Numbered from the stretch's first letter, positions 25,082 to 34,873 are shown. The stretch is DNA of 64,000 nucleotides from an uncultured Oscillospiraceae bacterium (GCA_947631845.1 CANRMY010000001.1:1-64000), one strand, 5' to 3'. The notes: generated from the letters alone by a model not told the origin. Program-made: numbers and translations.

Positions 25082-27325
25082 ATGGCGATCAAAGTTGCGA
25101 AAATAGCCGTTTCGGCGGCGGTATATTCCATCGACCGGCCCTATTCCTATCTCGTGCCGGCGCCGCTGGAGGACAAGCTTCTCCCCGGTGTGCGGGTCAC
25201 CGTCCCCTTCGGGAAGGGGAACCGCCGCAGCGAGGGCATCGTCCTGTCCGTGTCCGGCGAGGCCGAGCGGGACAAGCTCAAGCAGGTGGAGGAGGTGCTT
25301 GATCCCGAGCCGGTGTTTACGCCGGAGCAGATACGGCTGGCTCTGTGGATGCGGGAGCGGTTTTTCTGCACCTTCTACGAGGCCGCCAGGGCCATGCTCC
25401 CCGCCGGGATGTGGTTTTCCTCCGGCAAGCGCCAGGTGGGGGATAAGCAGCAGAAATTCGCCCGTCTGGCCATCGACGCGGAGGACGCCGCCGAGCTTGC
25501 GCGCCATAAGCATATGGCCGCGCCCCGGCAGGAGGACATTTTGAATTTTCTCTCCGGCGTGGGGGAGGCCGCCGTCACCGATGTTCTGGAATTTACCCAC
25601 GCCACCGCCACGTCCCTCACCGCCCTGGTAAAGCAGGGCGCCGTGGAGACGTTCTTCCGGGAGGTGTACCGCCGCCCGGTGAGGGCCTCCTATGAGGAGC
25701 CCGGCCCGCTCACGCTGACGGAGGAGCAGACCCGCGCCTTTGAGGGGCTCAACGATCTGATGGCCTCCGGGAAGGCCGCCGCGGCGCTTTTATACGGCGT
25801 CACGGGCAGCGGCAAGACCAGCGTCTATATCCGTCTGGTGCAGGAGGCGCTACACCGCGGCCGGACGGCCCTTATCATGGTACCGGAGATCGCGCTGACG
25901 CCCCAGTTTGTGGAGATCTTCTCCAGCCGCTTCGGCGACGATATCGCCGTTCTGCACTCCTCCCTGACCATGGGGGAGCGGTACGATGAGTGGAAGCGCA
26001 TCCGCAAGGGACAGGTGCGTGTGGTCATCGGCACCCGCTCCGCCGTTTTCGCGCCCCTGGAGAATCTGGGGCTGATCGTCGTCGACGAGGAGCAGGAACA
26101 CACCTACAAATCCGAAAACGCCCCCCGCTATCACGCCCGGGACGTGGCCAAATACCGGTGCGTCCGGGACAACGCCCTTCTGCTTTTGGGCTCCGCCACC
26201 CCCTCCGTGGAATCCATGTACGCCGCTAAAACAGGGAAGTATCACCTTTTTACCCTGGAAAACCGCTACAACGCCCACCCCTTGCCCCAGGTCCTCATCG
26301 CGGACATGCGCCAGGAGCTGCGGGACGGCAACGGCGGGGCGGTCAGCGGCCTTTTGCGCCGGGAGCTTGCCCGCAACATCGAAAACGGCGAGCAGAGCAT
26401 CTTATTTCTGAACCGCCGGGGCGCCTCCGGCCTTGTGATGTGCGGCGAGTGCGGCTACACCTTTGAGTGCAAAAACTGCTCCGTCTCCCTGACCCACCAC
26501 TCCGTGGGCCAGAACCTTCGCTGTCACTACTGCGGCTGGTCTGAGCCGGTGCCGGAGGCGTGCCCCGCCTGCGGCGGCAAGCTCAAATTCGTGGGCGTGG
26601 GGACGCAAAAGCTGGAGGAGGAGCTGCGTGAGCTTTTCCCCGGCGTGGGGATCATCCGCATGGATACCGACACCGTGGCCCGCGCCGGCTCCCACCAGAA
26701 GCTTCTCAGCCGTTTCCGGGACCAGAATATCCCCATCCTTCTGGGCACGCAGATGGTCACCAAGGGCCTGGACTTCGCCAACGTCACCCTGGCCGCCGTC
26801 ATCTCCGCCGACCAGTCCCTGTACGCCGGGGATTTCCGGGCCCATGAGCGGACGTTTTCCCTGATCACCCAGGTGGTGGGGCGCTCCGGCAGGGGGGACA
26901 AGTCCGGGCGCGCCATTTTGCAGACCCTGACGCCGGAGAATTTCGTTTTGAAGCTGGCGGCCCGGCAGGATTACACGGGCTTTTACGAGCAGGAGATCGC
27001 CGTCCGCGCCCTCCAGAAGGTGCCGCCCATCCGGGATCAGATGACCGTCACTGTCACCGGTCTTGACGAGGGCATGGTCCTCCGGGGCTGTATCGCCCTG
27101 TCCCAGAGGCTCAAAAGCCTGGCGGGCAAGGACGAGCTCACGGTCTTAGGCCCCGCGCCAGCCGGGGTTGCCAAGGTCAACAACCGCTTCCGCTACAAGC
27201 TCACCCTCCAGCTGGAGAACAACCGGCACATGCGGGATCTTGTCAGCGGGGTCATCCGGGAATTTTCCGCGGACAGCCAGTGGCGCAGGCTCACCGCCTT
27301 CGCCGACGCCGATCCGCTGGATTGA
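25082..27325 (+). CDS. priA: Primosomal protein N' (replication restart helicase)
   Basis: This 747-residue 3'-5' helicase reloads the replisome at stalled forks. The N-terminal DNA-binding domain (VYSIDRPYSYLVPAPL) leads into Walker A GVTGSGKTSVY and DEEQEHTYKS. Eight zinc-binding cysteines sit in the MCGECGYTFECKNC and CHYCGW/CPACGG region. Helicase motifs ILLGTQMVTKGLDF and QVVGRSGRG are intact. The C-terminal domain is present, so the gene is complete. Confidence 0.96.
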   Translation: MAIKVAKIAVSAAVYSIDRPYSYLVPAPLEDKLLPGVRVTVPFGKGNRRSEGIVLSVSGEAERDKLKQVEEVLDPEPVFTPEQIRLALWMRERFFCTFYEAARAMLPAGMWFSSGKRQVGDKQQKFARLAIDAEDAAELARHKHMAAPRQEDILNFLSGVGEAAVTDVLEFTHATATSLTALVKQGAVETFFREVYRRPVRASYEEPGPLTLTEEQTRAFEGLNDLMASGKAAAALLYGVTGSGKTSVYIRLVQEALHRGRTALIMVPEIALTPQFVEIFSSRFGDDIAVLHSSLTMGERYDEWKRIRKGQVRVVIGTRSAVFAPLENLGLIVVDEEQEHTYKSENAPRYHARDVAKYRCVRDNALLLLGSATPSVESMYAAKTGKYHLFTLENRYNAHPLPQVLIADMRQELRDGNGGAVSGLLRRELARNIENGEQSILFLNRRGASGLVMCGECGYTFECKNCSVSLTHHSVGQNLRCHYCGWSEPVPEACPACGGKLKFVGVGTQKLEEELRELFPGVGIIRMDTDTVARAGSHQKLLSRFRDQNIPILLGTQMVTKGLDFANVTLAAVISADQSLYAGDFRAHERTFSLITQVVGRSGRGDKSGRAILQTLTPENFVLKLAARQDYTGFYEQEIAVRALQKVPPIRDQMTVTVTGLDEGMVLRGCIALSQRLKSLAGKDELTVLGPAPAGVAKVNNRFRYKLTLQLENNRHMRDLVSGVIREFSADSQWRRLTAFADADPLD

Positions 27326-27373
27326 TAGACTGATATCGTTACATCTACATCGCAAGGGAGAGAAAAACGCTTT

Positions 27374-27883
27374 ATGGCCATGAGGAACATCCGCGAGGAC
27401 GGCGATTCCATTCTTTTGAAGCACAGCCGCCCCGTGACAGATTTCAACAAACGGCTCCACACCCTTCTGGACGACATGCGCGAGACGCTTCTGGCCGCCG
27501 ACGGCGTGGGCCTCGCCGCGCCCCAGGTGGGGATCCTCCGCCGCGCCGTTATCGTCATGGACACCAACCGGACGGAGATGACGCCGGAGGAGCAGATCAT
27601 CGAGCTTATCAACCCCCGGATCGTCTCCGCCGACGGGGAGCAGACGGGGCAGGAGGGGTGCCTGTCCGTCCCCGGCGTCTATGGCATCGTCACCCGCCCA
27701 GAGCATGTGGTGGTCAAGGCCCAGGACCGGTTCGGCAAGCCCTTCACCGTGGAGGGCACAGGCCTCACCGCCCGGTGCTTCTGCCATGAGCTGGATCATC
27801 TGGACGGACACCTTTTCACCGAGATCGCCCAGCGCATCCTGACGCCGGAGGAGCTGGAGGAAATGAACAGGGAGCAGGAATGA
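27374..27883 (+). CDS. def: Peptide deformylase
   Basis: This 169-residue metalloenzyme removes the N-formyl group from nascent proteins. Motif 1 GVGLAAPQVG, motif 2 EGCLSVPG (metal Cys) and motif 3 CHELDHLDGHLF (metal His, catalytic Glu) are all present. Four-base overlap with fmt (ATGA) couples formylation and deformylation genes, a common arrangement. Confidence 0.96.
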   Translation: MAMRNIREDGDSILLKHSRPVTDFNKRLHTLLDDMRETLLAADGVGLAAPQVGILRRAVIVMDTNRTEMTPEEQIIELINPRIVSADGEQTGQEGCLSVPGVYGIVTRPEHVVVKAQDRFGKPFTVEGTGLTARCFCHELDHLDGHLFTEIAQRILTPEELEEMNREQE

Positions 27884-28794
27884 GAGTATTTTTCATGGGG
27901 ACGCCGGACTTCGCCGCCTGTTCGCTGAAGGCCCTGCTGGAAGCGGATTTTGAAGTGGCGGGCGTCTTTACCCAGCCGGACAAGCCCGTGGGGCGAAAGC
28001 AGCTCTTAGAGGCGCCGCCTGTCAAGAAGCTGGCCCTGGCCCACGGACTGCCCGTCTATCAGCCCCGGAAAATGCGGGACGGCGCCGCCGCGAAGCTCAT
28101 CCGGGACGCCGCCCCCGACGCGCTGGCCGTGGTGGCCTACGGGCGGATCCTGCCAAAGGAGATTTTGGATATCCCGCCCCTGGGGTGCGTCAATATCCAC
28201 GGCTCCCTGCTGCCCAAATACCGGGGCGCCGCGCCCATCCAGTGGGCGGTGATCAACGGGGAGCGCGAGACGGGCGTCACGGCCCAGTATATGGCCGAGG
28301 CCCTGGACGCGGGGGACATCATCGACACCCGCAAGACCGCCATCCTCCCCGGCGAGACGGCGGGGGAGCTCTTTGAACGCCTGGCCCCCATGGGGGCGGA
28401 GCTCCTTGTGGACACCCTGCGCCATATGGAAAACGGCACGGCCCGGAGAACGCCCCAGATCGAGGCGGAGGCCACCTACGCCCCGCCCCTGACGCGGGAG
28501 CTGGCCGCGCTGGACTTCACCCTTCCCGGCCGCCTTGTGGTCAGCAAAATTTGCGGCCTGGACCCCTGGCCCGTGGCCACGGCGGAGATTGGGGGGGAGA
28601 GATTCAAGATCTTCAAGGCCTTCAACACCGAAAAGAACGTCTCCGCCGCCCCCGGCACGGTGCTGTCCGCCGGGAAGGCGGGGATCGAGATCGCCGTTGC
28701 CGACGGCTCCGTTACCGTCACCCAGCTCCAGGCCCCCGGCGGCAAACGGATGGCGGCGGCGGATTATCTGCGGGGGCATCCGCTATGCCTGTGA
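27880..28794 (+). CDS. fmt: Methionyl-tRNA formyltransferase
   Basis: This 304-residue enzyme formylates initiator Met-tRNA. The formyl-THF binding domain has FMGTPDFAACSLKALLEADF (start region) and the signature NIHGSLLPKYRGAAPIQWAV (20 residues) with catalytic Asn/His/Asp; the C-terminal tRNA-binding beta barrel follows. It overlaps rsmB by 10 bases. Normal length. Confidence 0.96.
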   Translation: MRVFFMGTPDFAACSLKALLEADFEVAGVFTQPDKPVGRKQLLEAPPVKKLALAHGLPVYQPRKMRDGAAAKLIRDAAPDALAVVAYGRILPKEILDIPPLGCVNIHGSLLPKYRGAAPIQWAVINGERETGVTAQYMAEALDAGDIIDTRKTAILPGETAGELFERLAPMGAELLVDTLRHMENGTARRTPQIEAEATYAPPLTRELAALDFTLPGRLVVSKICGLDPWPVATAEIGGERFKIFKAFNTEKNVSAAPGTVLSAGKAGIEIAVADGSVTVTQLQAPGGKRMAAADYLRGHPLCL

Positions 28795-30098
28795 ACGCCC
28801 GCAAGGCCGCCTATCTGGCGCTGACGGCCACCCGTAAGCGCAGGGCCAGGCCGGAGATGGCCCTTTCCACCGGGCCGGACAGCGACCCCAGGGAGCGGGC
28901 GCTGGCCCAGAATATCGTCACCGGCGTCCTGCAAAACGCCTTTTTGCTGGACTACTCCCTGCTCCGATACACCGGCCGGGATCCCGGCGGCCTCCAGCCG
29001 GAGGTCAGGGACATCCTGCGGCTCTCCGTCTATCAGCTTCTCTTTCTGGACCGGGTGCCCGCCCACGCCGCCGTCAACGAGGGCGTGGAGCTGGCGCGGG
29101 AATTTACCCCCCGGGCGGCGGGGCTGGTGAACGCCCTTCTGCGCCGGGTGTCCGTACACGCCGGCGTCCTCCCTGAGGTGGAGGCCCCCACCCGTGAGGA
29201 GGCCCTCTCCCTCCGCTGGAGCCATCCACTGTGGCTGGTGCGGGAACTGACGGCGCTCTACGGACCGGATAAAACGGAGCGGATGCTGGCCGCCGACAAC
29301 GAGCCGCCCCCTCTGACGGCCCAGGTGAACACCTTGAAAACCTCCGCCGGTGAGCTTCGGAAGGCCCTGGAGCGCCGGGGGATCGATGTCACCGACTGCC
29401 CTTACTTTTCCGACGCGCTGTACCTGACGGGTACCGGGGCGCTGGAGGAAGTGGAGGAATTTCAGCGGGGTCTCTTTTACATCCAGGACGCGGCGGCCCG
29501 GTTCGCCGTCCTGGCCTCCGGGGTAAAGCCGGGGGAGACGGTGCTGGATCTGTGCGCCGCGCCGGGGGGGAAATCCTTCGCCGCCGCCATTCAGATGGAG
29601 GACCGGGGCGATCTGCGCGCCTTCGATATCCACGAAAAGAAGGCCGGCCTTGTGTCCAAAGGCGCCGCGCGCCTGGGGATCCGTATCCTCAAGGCCGCCG
29701 CCGGGGACGCCTCCCGGTTCGACCCGGCGCTGGAGGCTGTCGCCGACGCCGTCCTTTGCGACGTGCCCTGCTCGGGCTTCGGCGTCATCCGCAAAAAGCC
29801 GGAGATCCGCTACAAGGATCCGGCGGAGCTGGAGCGGCTGCCGGAGATCCAGCTGGGCATCCTCAAAAACGCCTGCCGGTATGTGAAGCCCGGCGGCAGG
29901 CTGGTCTACTCCACCTGCACCGTTTTGAAGCGGGAAAACGAGGACGTGATCCGGGCTTTTCTGGGGGAAAACGGCGGCTTTGAGCCGGTGAGCTTTTCCC
30001 TGCCCGCCCCCTTTACGGGTCAAAAGGAGGGTACGGTGATCCTGCCCGGTCAGGGCGGAACGGATGGGTTTTTTATATGTGTTCTGCGGAAAAAATGA
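28785..30098 (+). CDS. rsmB: 16S rRNA (cytosine(967)-C(5))-methyltransferase
   Basis: This 437-residue protein has an N-terminal NusB-like domain (RERALAQNIVTGVLQNAFLLDY, read in part; HAAVNEGVELAREF; GLVNALLRRV) and a C-terminal SAM-dependent m5C methyltransferase domain with DLCAAPGGKSF and the catalytic PCSGFGV and YSTCTVLKRENE. The start ATG at 28785 overlaps fmt; a GTG at 28791 is an alternative. A longer in-frame extension lies wholly in fmt and is not coding. Confidence 0.94.
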   Translation: MPVNARKAAYLALTATRKRRARPEMALSTGPDSDPRERALAQNIVTGVLQNAFLLDYSLLRYTGRDPGGLQPEVRDILRLSVYQLLFLDRVPAHAAVNEGVELAREFTPRAAGLVNALLRRVSVHAGVLPEVEAPTREEALSLRWSHPLWLVRELTALYGPDKTERMLAADNEPPPLTAQVNTLKTSAGELRKALERRGIDVTDCPYFSDALYLTGTGALEEVEEFQRGLFYIQDAAARFAVLASGVKPGETVLDLCAAPGGKSFAAAIQMEDRGDLRAFDIHEKKAGLVSKGAARLGIRILKAAAGDASRFDPALEAVADAVLCDVPCSGFGVIRKKPEIRYKDPAELERLPEIQLGILKNACRYVKPGGRLVYSTCTVLKRENEDVIRAFLGENGGFEPVSFSLPAPFTGQKEGTVILPGQGGTDGFFICVLRKK

Positions 30099-31138
30099 CA
30101 GAAAAATCAGACCTTCCCGATATAAAATCAATGCTGCCGGACGAGCTCTCCGCCGCCCTGGCGGCCCTGGGCGAGCCGCCCTTCCGGGCCAAACAGATCT
30201 TTAAATGGCTGAATACGCCGGTGTCGTCCTTCGAGGAGATGACCAATCTCCCCAAAGCCCTGCGGGAGAAGCTGCGCGAGCGCTTCACGCTCTACGCCCC
30301 CGCGGCGGAGCGCAAGCTGGTGTCCCGGCTGGACGGGACCGTCAAATACCTGTGGCGGCTCTATGACGGCAACCATGTGGAGAGCGTCGTCATGCGCTAT
30401 GAGCACGGCAACACCGTCTGCGTGTCCTCGGAGGTGGGCTGTCCCATGGGGTGCGCGTTCTGCGCCTCCACCATCGGGGGAAAGGTACGGGTCCTTGGCG
30501 CTTCGGAGATTTTGGATCAGGTGCTCTACGCCCAGGCGGATTCCGGTTTGCGGATCTCCAACATCGTCCTCATGGGGATCGGGGAGCCGCTGGACAATTT
30601 CGATAACGTGATCCGGTTCCTGCGGCTGGTCAACGACCCGGCCGGTATGAACATCGGGATGCGCCATATCTCCCTTTCCACCTGTGGGATCGTTGAAAAG
30701 ATTGACAAATTGGCCGGTTTGGGTTTACAATTGACTTTATCGGTATCGCTTCACGCCCCGGACGACGAGACGCGCTCCCGGATCATGCCGGTGAACAGGG
30801 CCTACGGCGTGGATACGCTGCTGGCGGCCTGTGGGCGTTATTTTGAAAAGACGGGCAGACGGATCTCCTTTGAGTACGCCATGATCCGGGATCTCAACGA
30901 CACGCCCCGCCACGCCTCGCTTCTGGCGGAAAAGCTGGCCGGCACCGGGTCCCACGTGAACCTGATTCCCTTAAACGAGGTGCCGGAGAGCAAGCTCCGC
31001 CCCAGCACCCCGGAGACCATGAGACGCTTTATCGAGATTTTGGAGCGGAAAAATATCAACGTCACCGTCCGGCGCAAATTAGGGCCGGATATCGAGGCGA
31101 GCTGTGGACAGCTTCGCCGTGAAAGAGAGAAGAAATGA
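30095..31138 (+). CDS. rlmN: 23S rRNA/tRNA adenine C2-methyltransferase
   Basis: This radical-SAM enzyme (347 residues from this start) methylates A2503 of 23S rRNA and A37 of some tRNAs. The cluster motif is CPMGCAFCAST, and the second methylated Cys lies near the C-terminus in EASCGQLR. I choose ATG 30095 because it overlaps the rsmB stop as ATGA; an ATG at 30077 would add six residues and has no ribosome site. Order rsmB-rlmN-stp-prkC is conserved. Confidence 0.95.
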   Translation: MTEKSDLPDIKSMLPDELSAALAALGEPPFRAKQIFKWLNTPVSSFEEMTNLPKALREKLRERFTLYAPAAERKLVSRLDGTVKYLWRLYDGNHVESVVMRYEHGNTVCVSSEVGCPMGCAFCASTIGGKVRVLGASEILDQVLYAQADSGLRISNIVLMGIGEPLDNFDNVIRFLRLVNDPAGMNIGMRHISLSTCGIVEKIDKLAGLGLQLTLSVSLHAPDDETRSRIMPVNRAYGVDTLLAACGRYFEKTGRRISFEYAMIRDLNDTPRHASLLAEKLAGTGSHVNLIPLNEVPESKLRPSTPETMRRFIEILERKNINVTVRRKLGPDIEASCGQLRREREKK

Positions 31139-31147
31139 GGTGAGTCC

Positions 31148-31882
31148 ATGGACTCCTGCGCCATTACGGACAAGGGCTGTGTGAGAAAAGGGAATCAGGA
31201 CGCCTGCTACGTCCACCGGGACGATCAGAACGAGACGGCGCTGGTGCTGGTGTGCGACGGCATGGGCGGGCACAACGCCGGCAACGTGGCCAGCTCCCTG
31301 GCGGCCACCGTCTTTGCCGGCGAGGTCAAGGACGGCCTTGCCAACGCCAGGGTCACCGGGGAGATCCGCCCCCTGATGAAGGACGCCCTGCGCGCCGCCA
31401 ACGCGGCGGTGTATGAGCTGGGGGAGACGGAGCCCAGCTGCCGGGGGATGGGCACCACGCTGGTGGCCGCCGCTGTGCTGGGGAAGGAAGCCGCCTTTTT
31501 GAATGTGGGCGACAGCAGAGCCTACCACATGTCCGGCGGCGTTCTGCGCCAGGTCACCCGCGACCACTCGGTGGTGGAGGATATGATCGAGCGGGGCGAG
31601 ATCACCCGGGAGCAGTCCCGGACGCACCCCCGGAAGAATCTGATCACCCGGGCCGTAGGCACCTCTAAAACCGTGGAGCCGGATTTTTTCACCCTGACGC
31701 TCCGGGAGGGGGACTGCCTGCTTCTGTGCTCGGACGGTCTTTCCAACGTCTTAGAGGACAGCGAGATTGCCGAGGCCCTGAGCTTTACCCGGGATGTGGA
31801 TACCGCCTGCCGGCTTCTTTTGCAGATAGCGCTGGATCGGGGCGCGCCGGACAACGTGACCGTGGCGGCCCTGAGCATATGA
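31148..31882 (+). CDS. stp: PP2C-family Ser/Thr phosphatase (PrpC/Stp)
   Basis: This 244-residue Mn/Mg phosphatase reverses PrkC phosphorylation. Metal-binding motifs are VCDGMGGHNAG, NVGDSRAY, TRDHSVVEDM and the C-terminal DNVTVAAL. It starts at the ATG with GAGGTGAG ahead and lies 42 bases before the cognate kinase gene. Normal length. Confidence 0.95.
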   Translation: MDSCAITDKGCVRKGNQDACYVHRDDQNETALVLVCDGMGGHNAGNVASSLAATVFAGEVKDGLANARVTGEIRPLMKDALRAANAAVYELGETEPSCRGMGTTLVAAAVLGKEAAFLNVGDSRAYHMSGGVLRQVTRDHSVVEDMIERGEITREQSRTHPRKNLITRAVGTSKTVEPDFFTLTLREGDCLLLCSDGLSNVLEDSEIAEALSFTRDVDTACRLLLQIALDRGAPDNVTVAALSI

Positions 31883-31924
31883 CCGATTTCACATTTTGCG
31901 CGTTCGGCGCGGGGAGGTTCCCTT

Positions 31925-33850
31925 ATGGATGATTTATATATAGGAAAAGCCCTGGACGACAGGTATGAGATCTTAGAGAAGATAGGCACCGGCGGCATGG
32001 CCGTGGTCTACAAGGCCCTTGACCACAGGCTGAACCGGTTTGTGGCCATCAAGATCCTGAAGGCCGATCTGGCCCAGGACCCCGATCTCCGGCGCCGTTT
32101 TCACGCCGAGAGCCAGGCCGTAGCCATGCTGTCCCATCCCAATATCGTCTCGGTCTACGACGTGAACCACTCCGGCGGGGTGGACTATATCGTCATGGAG
32201 CTGATCGAGGGCATCACCCTGAAGCAGTACATAAACCGCAAGGGGATCCTCAACTGGAAGGAGGCCCTCCACTTCACCACCCAGATCGTGAAGGCCCTGG
32301 AGCACGCCCACTCCCGGGGCATCATCCACCGGGACATCAAGCCCCACAACATCATGCTCCTCAAGGACGGCAACGTGAAGGTGGCCGACTTCGGGATCGC
32401 CCGCCTTCTCACCACCCAGAACACGCTGACCAAGCAGACCCTGGGCTCGGTACACTATATCTCCCCGGAGCAGGCCAAGGGCGACGCGGCGGATACCCGG
32501 TCCGACCTCTACTCCGTGGGCGTGGTCATGTACGAGATGCTCACCTCCCGGCTGCCCTTTGAAGGGGATTCCCCGGTGTCCATCGCCATCCAGCATATCT
32601 CCTCCGTGCCCCTCCAGCCCCGGGAGATAAACCCCGATATCCCCATCGGCCTTGAGGAGATCACCATGAAGGCCATGGATCCCAATATCAACACCCGCTA
32701 CCAGTCCGCCACGGAAATGATCGCGGATCTGGAGGACTTCCGCAAGAACCCCTCCATCCGCTTCCACTACTCCGTCATCCCCTCCATGGCCGACGACGCG
32801 GACGCCACCCGCTCCGTGCCCGTTGTGAAAAATATCTCCGGTGTGGAGAGCGTCCGGCGGCGCGTCAGCGGCAACGGGGCTACCCGGAACAGGATCACCC
32901 CCGACCAGTACCGGGAAAACAGGCGCAAAGCGGGACGGAACACCATGCTGGTGGGCATTTTCTGCATCATCGTCCTGCTGGTCCTGCTCTTCACGGTCAT
33001 GTGGCAGTATTTCCTCAAGGATCTCATCATGCCCGACGAGGAGGAGCGGATCACCGTTCCCATCTTCGTGGGCGCCATGTACGACCAGGTCATCAACAAC
33101 GAGGAATACCTGAGATATTACACCTTCATGCCGCCCAAATACGACAACGAGTCAGAAAATCCCGAGGGGTACATCTTAAAGCAGGATCCCTCCGCCTCCA
33201 GGACGTTTACTTTGACCGATGAGAAGATCCCCGTCACCCTGACCATCGCCGCCGGCAAGGAGGAGGTCAGGATGCCGTACCTCATCAATGAGGACTACCG
33301 GGATGCCAGGACAAGGCTTCAGCAGATCAGCTCCGAGAAAAAGCTGAATCTGGACATCCAGCTGGAGCCCAAATCCCACGACTCCTATACCCCGGACTAT
33401 GTCTTTAACCAGTTCCCGGCTGAGGGCACGGTGCTGGTGCCCGGCATGACCATCGTGCTGGAGTATTCCACCGGGCCTGAGATCCATCAGGTGAAGGTGC
33501 CGAACCTGCTCTCCCTCCGGGAGGCCACCGCCCTGGAAAAGCTTCAGGAGAACGGCCTTGTGGGCGTCAAGATCGAGGAATTCAACGCCGACGTGACCCG
33601 CGGCCGCGTCTTCCAGCAAAATCCCGACCCGGATACCCTGGTGGAGGAGGGGACAGAGGTGACCTTCTACATCTCCCTGGGGCCGGAGCCGGAGGATGAA
33701 CCCACCCAGCCCACCATTCCCACCGAGACGGGGCCCATCGGCGGCGGGACGACCATCCCCGGCGGCGAGGGTAATACCGGGGACGAGGGCCCGGAGGACG
33801 GGGAGCAGGGCAATCCCGACGACAGCGAGGGCGTCACCGTCAGTGGCTGA
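31925..33850 (+). CDS. prkC: Membrane Ser/Thr protein kinase with PASTA domains
   Basis: This 641-residue kinase senses muropeptides and controls growth, germination or dormancy exit in Firmicutes. Kinase domain residues 1-270 have IGTGGMAVVYKA, the ATP-binding Lys in FVAIKILKAD, HRDIKPHN and the DFGIA loop. A transmembrane helix follows near residues 340-360 (MLVGIFCIIVLLVLLFTVMW). Three PASTA repeats then extend outside (about residues 380-575), with a Gly/Glu/Pro-rich low-complexity tail. The start of rsgA overlaps its end by eight bases. Confidence 0.95.
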   Translation: MDDLYIGKALDDRYEILEKIGTGGMAVVYKALDHRLNRFVAIKILKADLAQDPDLRRRFHAESQAVAMLSHPNIVSVYDVNHSGGVDYIVMELIEGITLKQYINRKGILNWKEALHFTTQIVKALEHAHSRGIIHRDIKPHNIMLLKDGNVKVADFGIARLLTTQNTLTKQTLGSVHYISPEQAKGDAADTRSDLYSVGVVMYEMLTSRLPFEGDSPVSIAIQHISSVPLQPREINPDIPIGLEEITMKAMDPNINTRYQSATEMIADLEDFRKNPSIRFHYSVIPSMADDADATRSVPVVKNISGVESVRRRVSGNGATRNRITPDQYRENRRKAGRNTMLVGIFCIIVLLVLLFTVMWQYFLKDLIMPDEEERITVPIFVGAMYDQVINNEEYLRYYTFMPPKYDNESENPEGYILKQDPSASRTFTLTDEKIPVTLTIAAGKEEVRMPYLINEDYRDARTRLQQISSEKKLNLDIQLEPKSHDSYTPDYVFNQFPAEGTVLVPGMTIVLEYSTGPEIHQVKVPNLLSLREATALEKLQENGLVGVKIEEFNADVTRGRVFQQNPDPDTLVEEGTEVTFYISLGPEPEDEPTQPTIPTETGPIGGGTTIPGGEGNTGDEGPEDGEQGNPDDSEGVTVSG

Positions 33851-34733
33851 GGGAAGGATCGTAAAGGCCCTTAGCGGCTTCTACTACGTGGAGGCCGGGG
33901 AGGCTCTTGTCGCCTGCCGCGCCAGGGGAAAATTCCGCCACACGGGGGAGACCCCCCTGGTGGGGGATCTGGCGCGCTATACCCTCACCGGAACGGGGGA
34001 GGGCGTGGTGGACGCGCTTCTGCCCCGGCGCAGCCGCTTTTCCCGCCCGCCCATCGCCAACATTGACCAGATGGTGATCGTGGCCTCCGGGGCCGTCCCC
34101 GTCACCGACCCCTTTCTCATCGACCGCATGACCGCCATCGCCGTCCACGCCGGAGCGCGGGCGCTCATCGTCGTCAACAAGGCCGACCAGGACCGGGCGG
34201 AGACACTGACGGACATCTATCAAAAGGCTGGCTTCCCCACAGTCCTCACCAGCGCCGTCACCGGCGAGGGCATCGAGCAGCTGAAGGAGGAGCTCCGGGG
34301 GCGGTTCAGCGTGTTTACCGGCAACTCCGGCGTGGGCAAGTCCAGCATCCTCAACGCCCTGTGTCCCGCGCTCGCCATCCCCACCGGGGAGGTCAGCCAA
34401 AAGCTGGGCCGGGGCCGCCACACCACCCGCCATGTGGAGATCTTCAAGACCCCCGGCGGAGCCATGATCGCCGACACGCCCGGCTTTGCCGCCTTCGATC
34501 TGGAGAATATGGAGCTCACCGACCCGGAAAAGCTCCCTTACGCCTTCCCGGACTTCGCCCCTTACATCGACAGCTGCCGCTTTGTGGGCTGTTCTCACAC
34601 CAAAGAGCGCGGCTGCGGCGTGCTGGAGGCCCTGGCGGCGGGGAAGATCTGCCCCTCCCGTCACAGAAGCTACGTCCGGCTCTATGAGCAGCTGAAAAGC
34701 GTAAATGCCTGGGAACGCAAGGAGCAAAATTAG
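33843..34733 (+). CDS. rsgA: Ribosome small subunit-dependent GTPase A
   Basis: This 296-residue circularly permuted GTPase checks 30S maturation. An OB-fold (LSGFYYVEAGEALVACRARG) precedes the G domain with G4 NKADQD before G1 GNSGVGKSS and G3 DTPGFA, and a C-terminal zinc site (CRFVGCSHTKERGCGV). The start is GTG 33843, where MAEGRIVKAL begins; upstream in-frame sequence is the prkC tail read out of frame. rpe and thiN, often next in line, are absent. Confidence 0.94.
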   Translation: MAEGRIVKALSGFYYVEAGEALVACRARGKFRHTGETPLVGDLARYTLTGTGEGVVDALLPRRSRFSRPPIANIDQMVIVASGAVPVTDPFLIDRMTAIAVHAGARALIVVNKADQDRAETLTDIYQKAGFPTVLTSAVTGEGIEQLKEELRGRFSVFTGNSGVGKSSILNALCPALAIPTGEVSQKLGRGRHTTRHVEIFKTPGGAMIADTPGFAAFDLENMELTDPEKLPYAFPDFAPYIDSCRFVGCSHTKERGCGVLEALAAGKICPSRHRSYVRLYEQLKSVNAWERKEQN

Positions 34734-34755
34734 CTTTTCTCCCGTCTTGCAAAGT

Positions 34756-34784
34756 ATTATAACGCAAATGTATCCATTTGTCAA
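34756..34784 (-). promoter_or_regulatory. Full-consensus sigma-A promoter reading antisense into rsgA
   Basis: On the minus strand TTGACA (plus 34779-34784), a 17-base spacer and TATAAT (plus 34756-34761) match consensus at all 12 positions. It lies 23-51 bases after the rsgA stop and would start RNA at about 34748, running through rsgA. No minus-strand gene is seen downstream. Confidence 0.55.
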
Positions 34785-34816
34785 GTGCGTTTTTGAAATA
34801 ATTTTAATTATTTTTA

Positions 34817-34850
34817 ATGCCTCTCCACAACCGGGGAGGCATTTTCACAT
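34817..34850 (+). terminator. Terminator after rsgA
   Basis: ATGCCTCTCC/GGGGAGGCAT (one G-T pair) with a 6-base loop, followed by TTTTCACATTTT. It closes the yicC-rsgA run. Confidence 0.72.
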
Positions 34851-34873
34851 TTTTAGCCGTCCCCGCATAGAAT
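34844..34873 (+). promoter_or_regulatory. Weak promoter candidate for the 49-aa gene
   Basis: TTCACA (34844-34849), an 18-base spacer and TAGAAT (34868-34873). Both boxes deviate from consensus, and the -35 overlaps the terminator tail. Confidence 0.25.

Noticed and set aside
33696..33842. 49-residue N-terminal extension of rsgA
   Set aside because: It is the prkC tail read in another frame (Pro/Arg-rich); the GTG at 33843 begins the conserved RsgA sequence.
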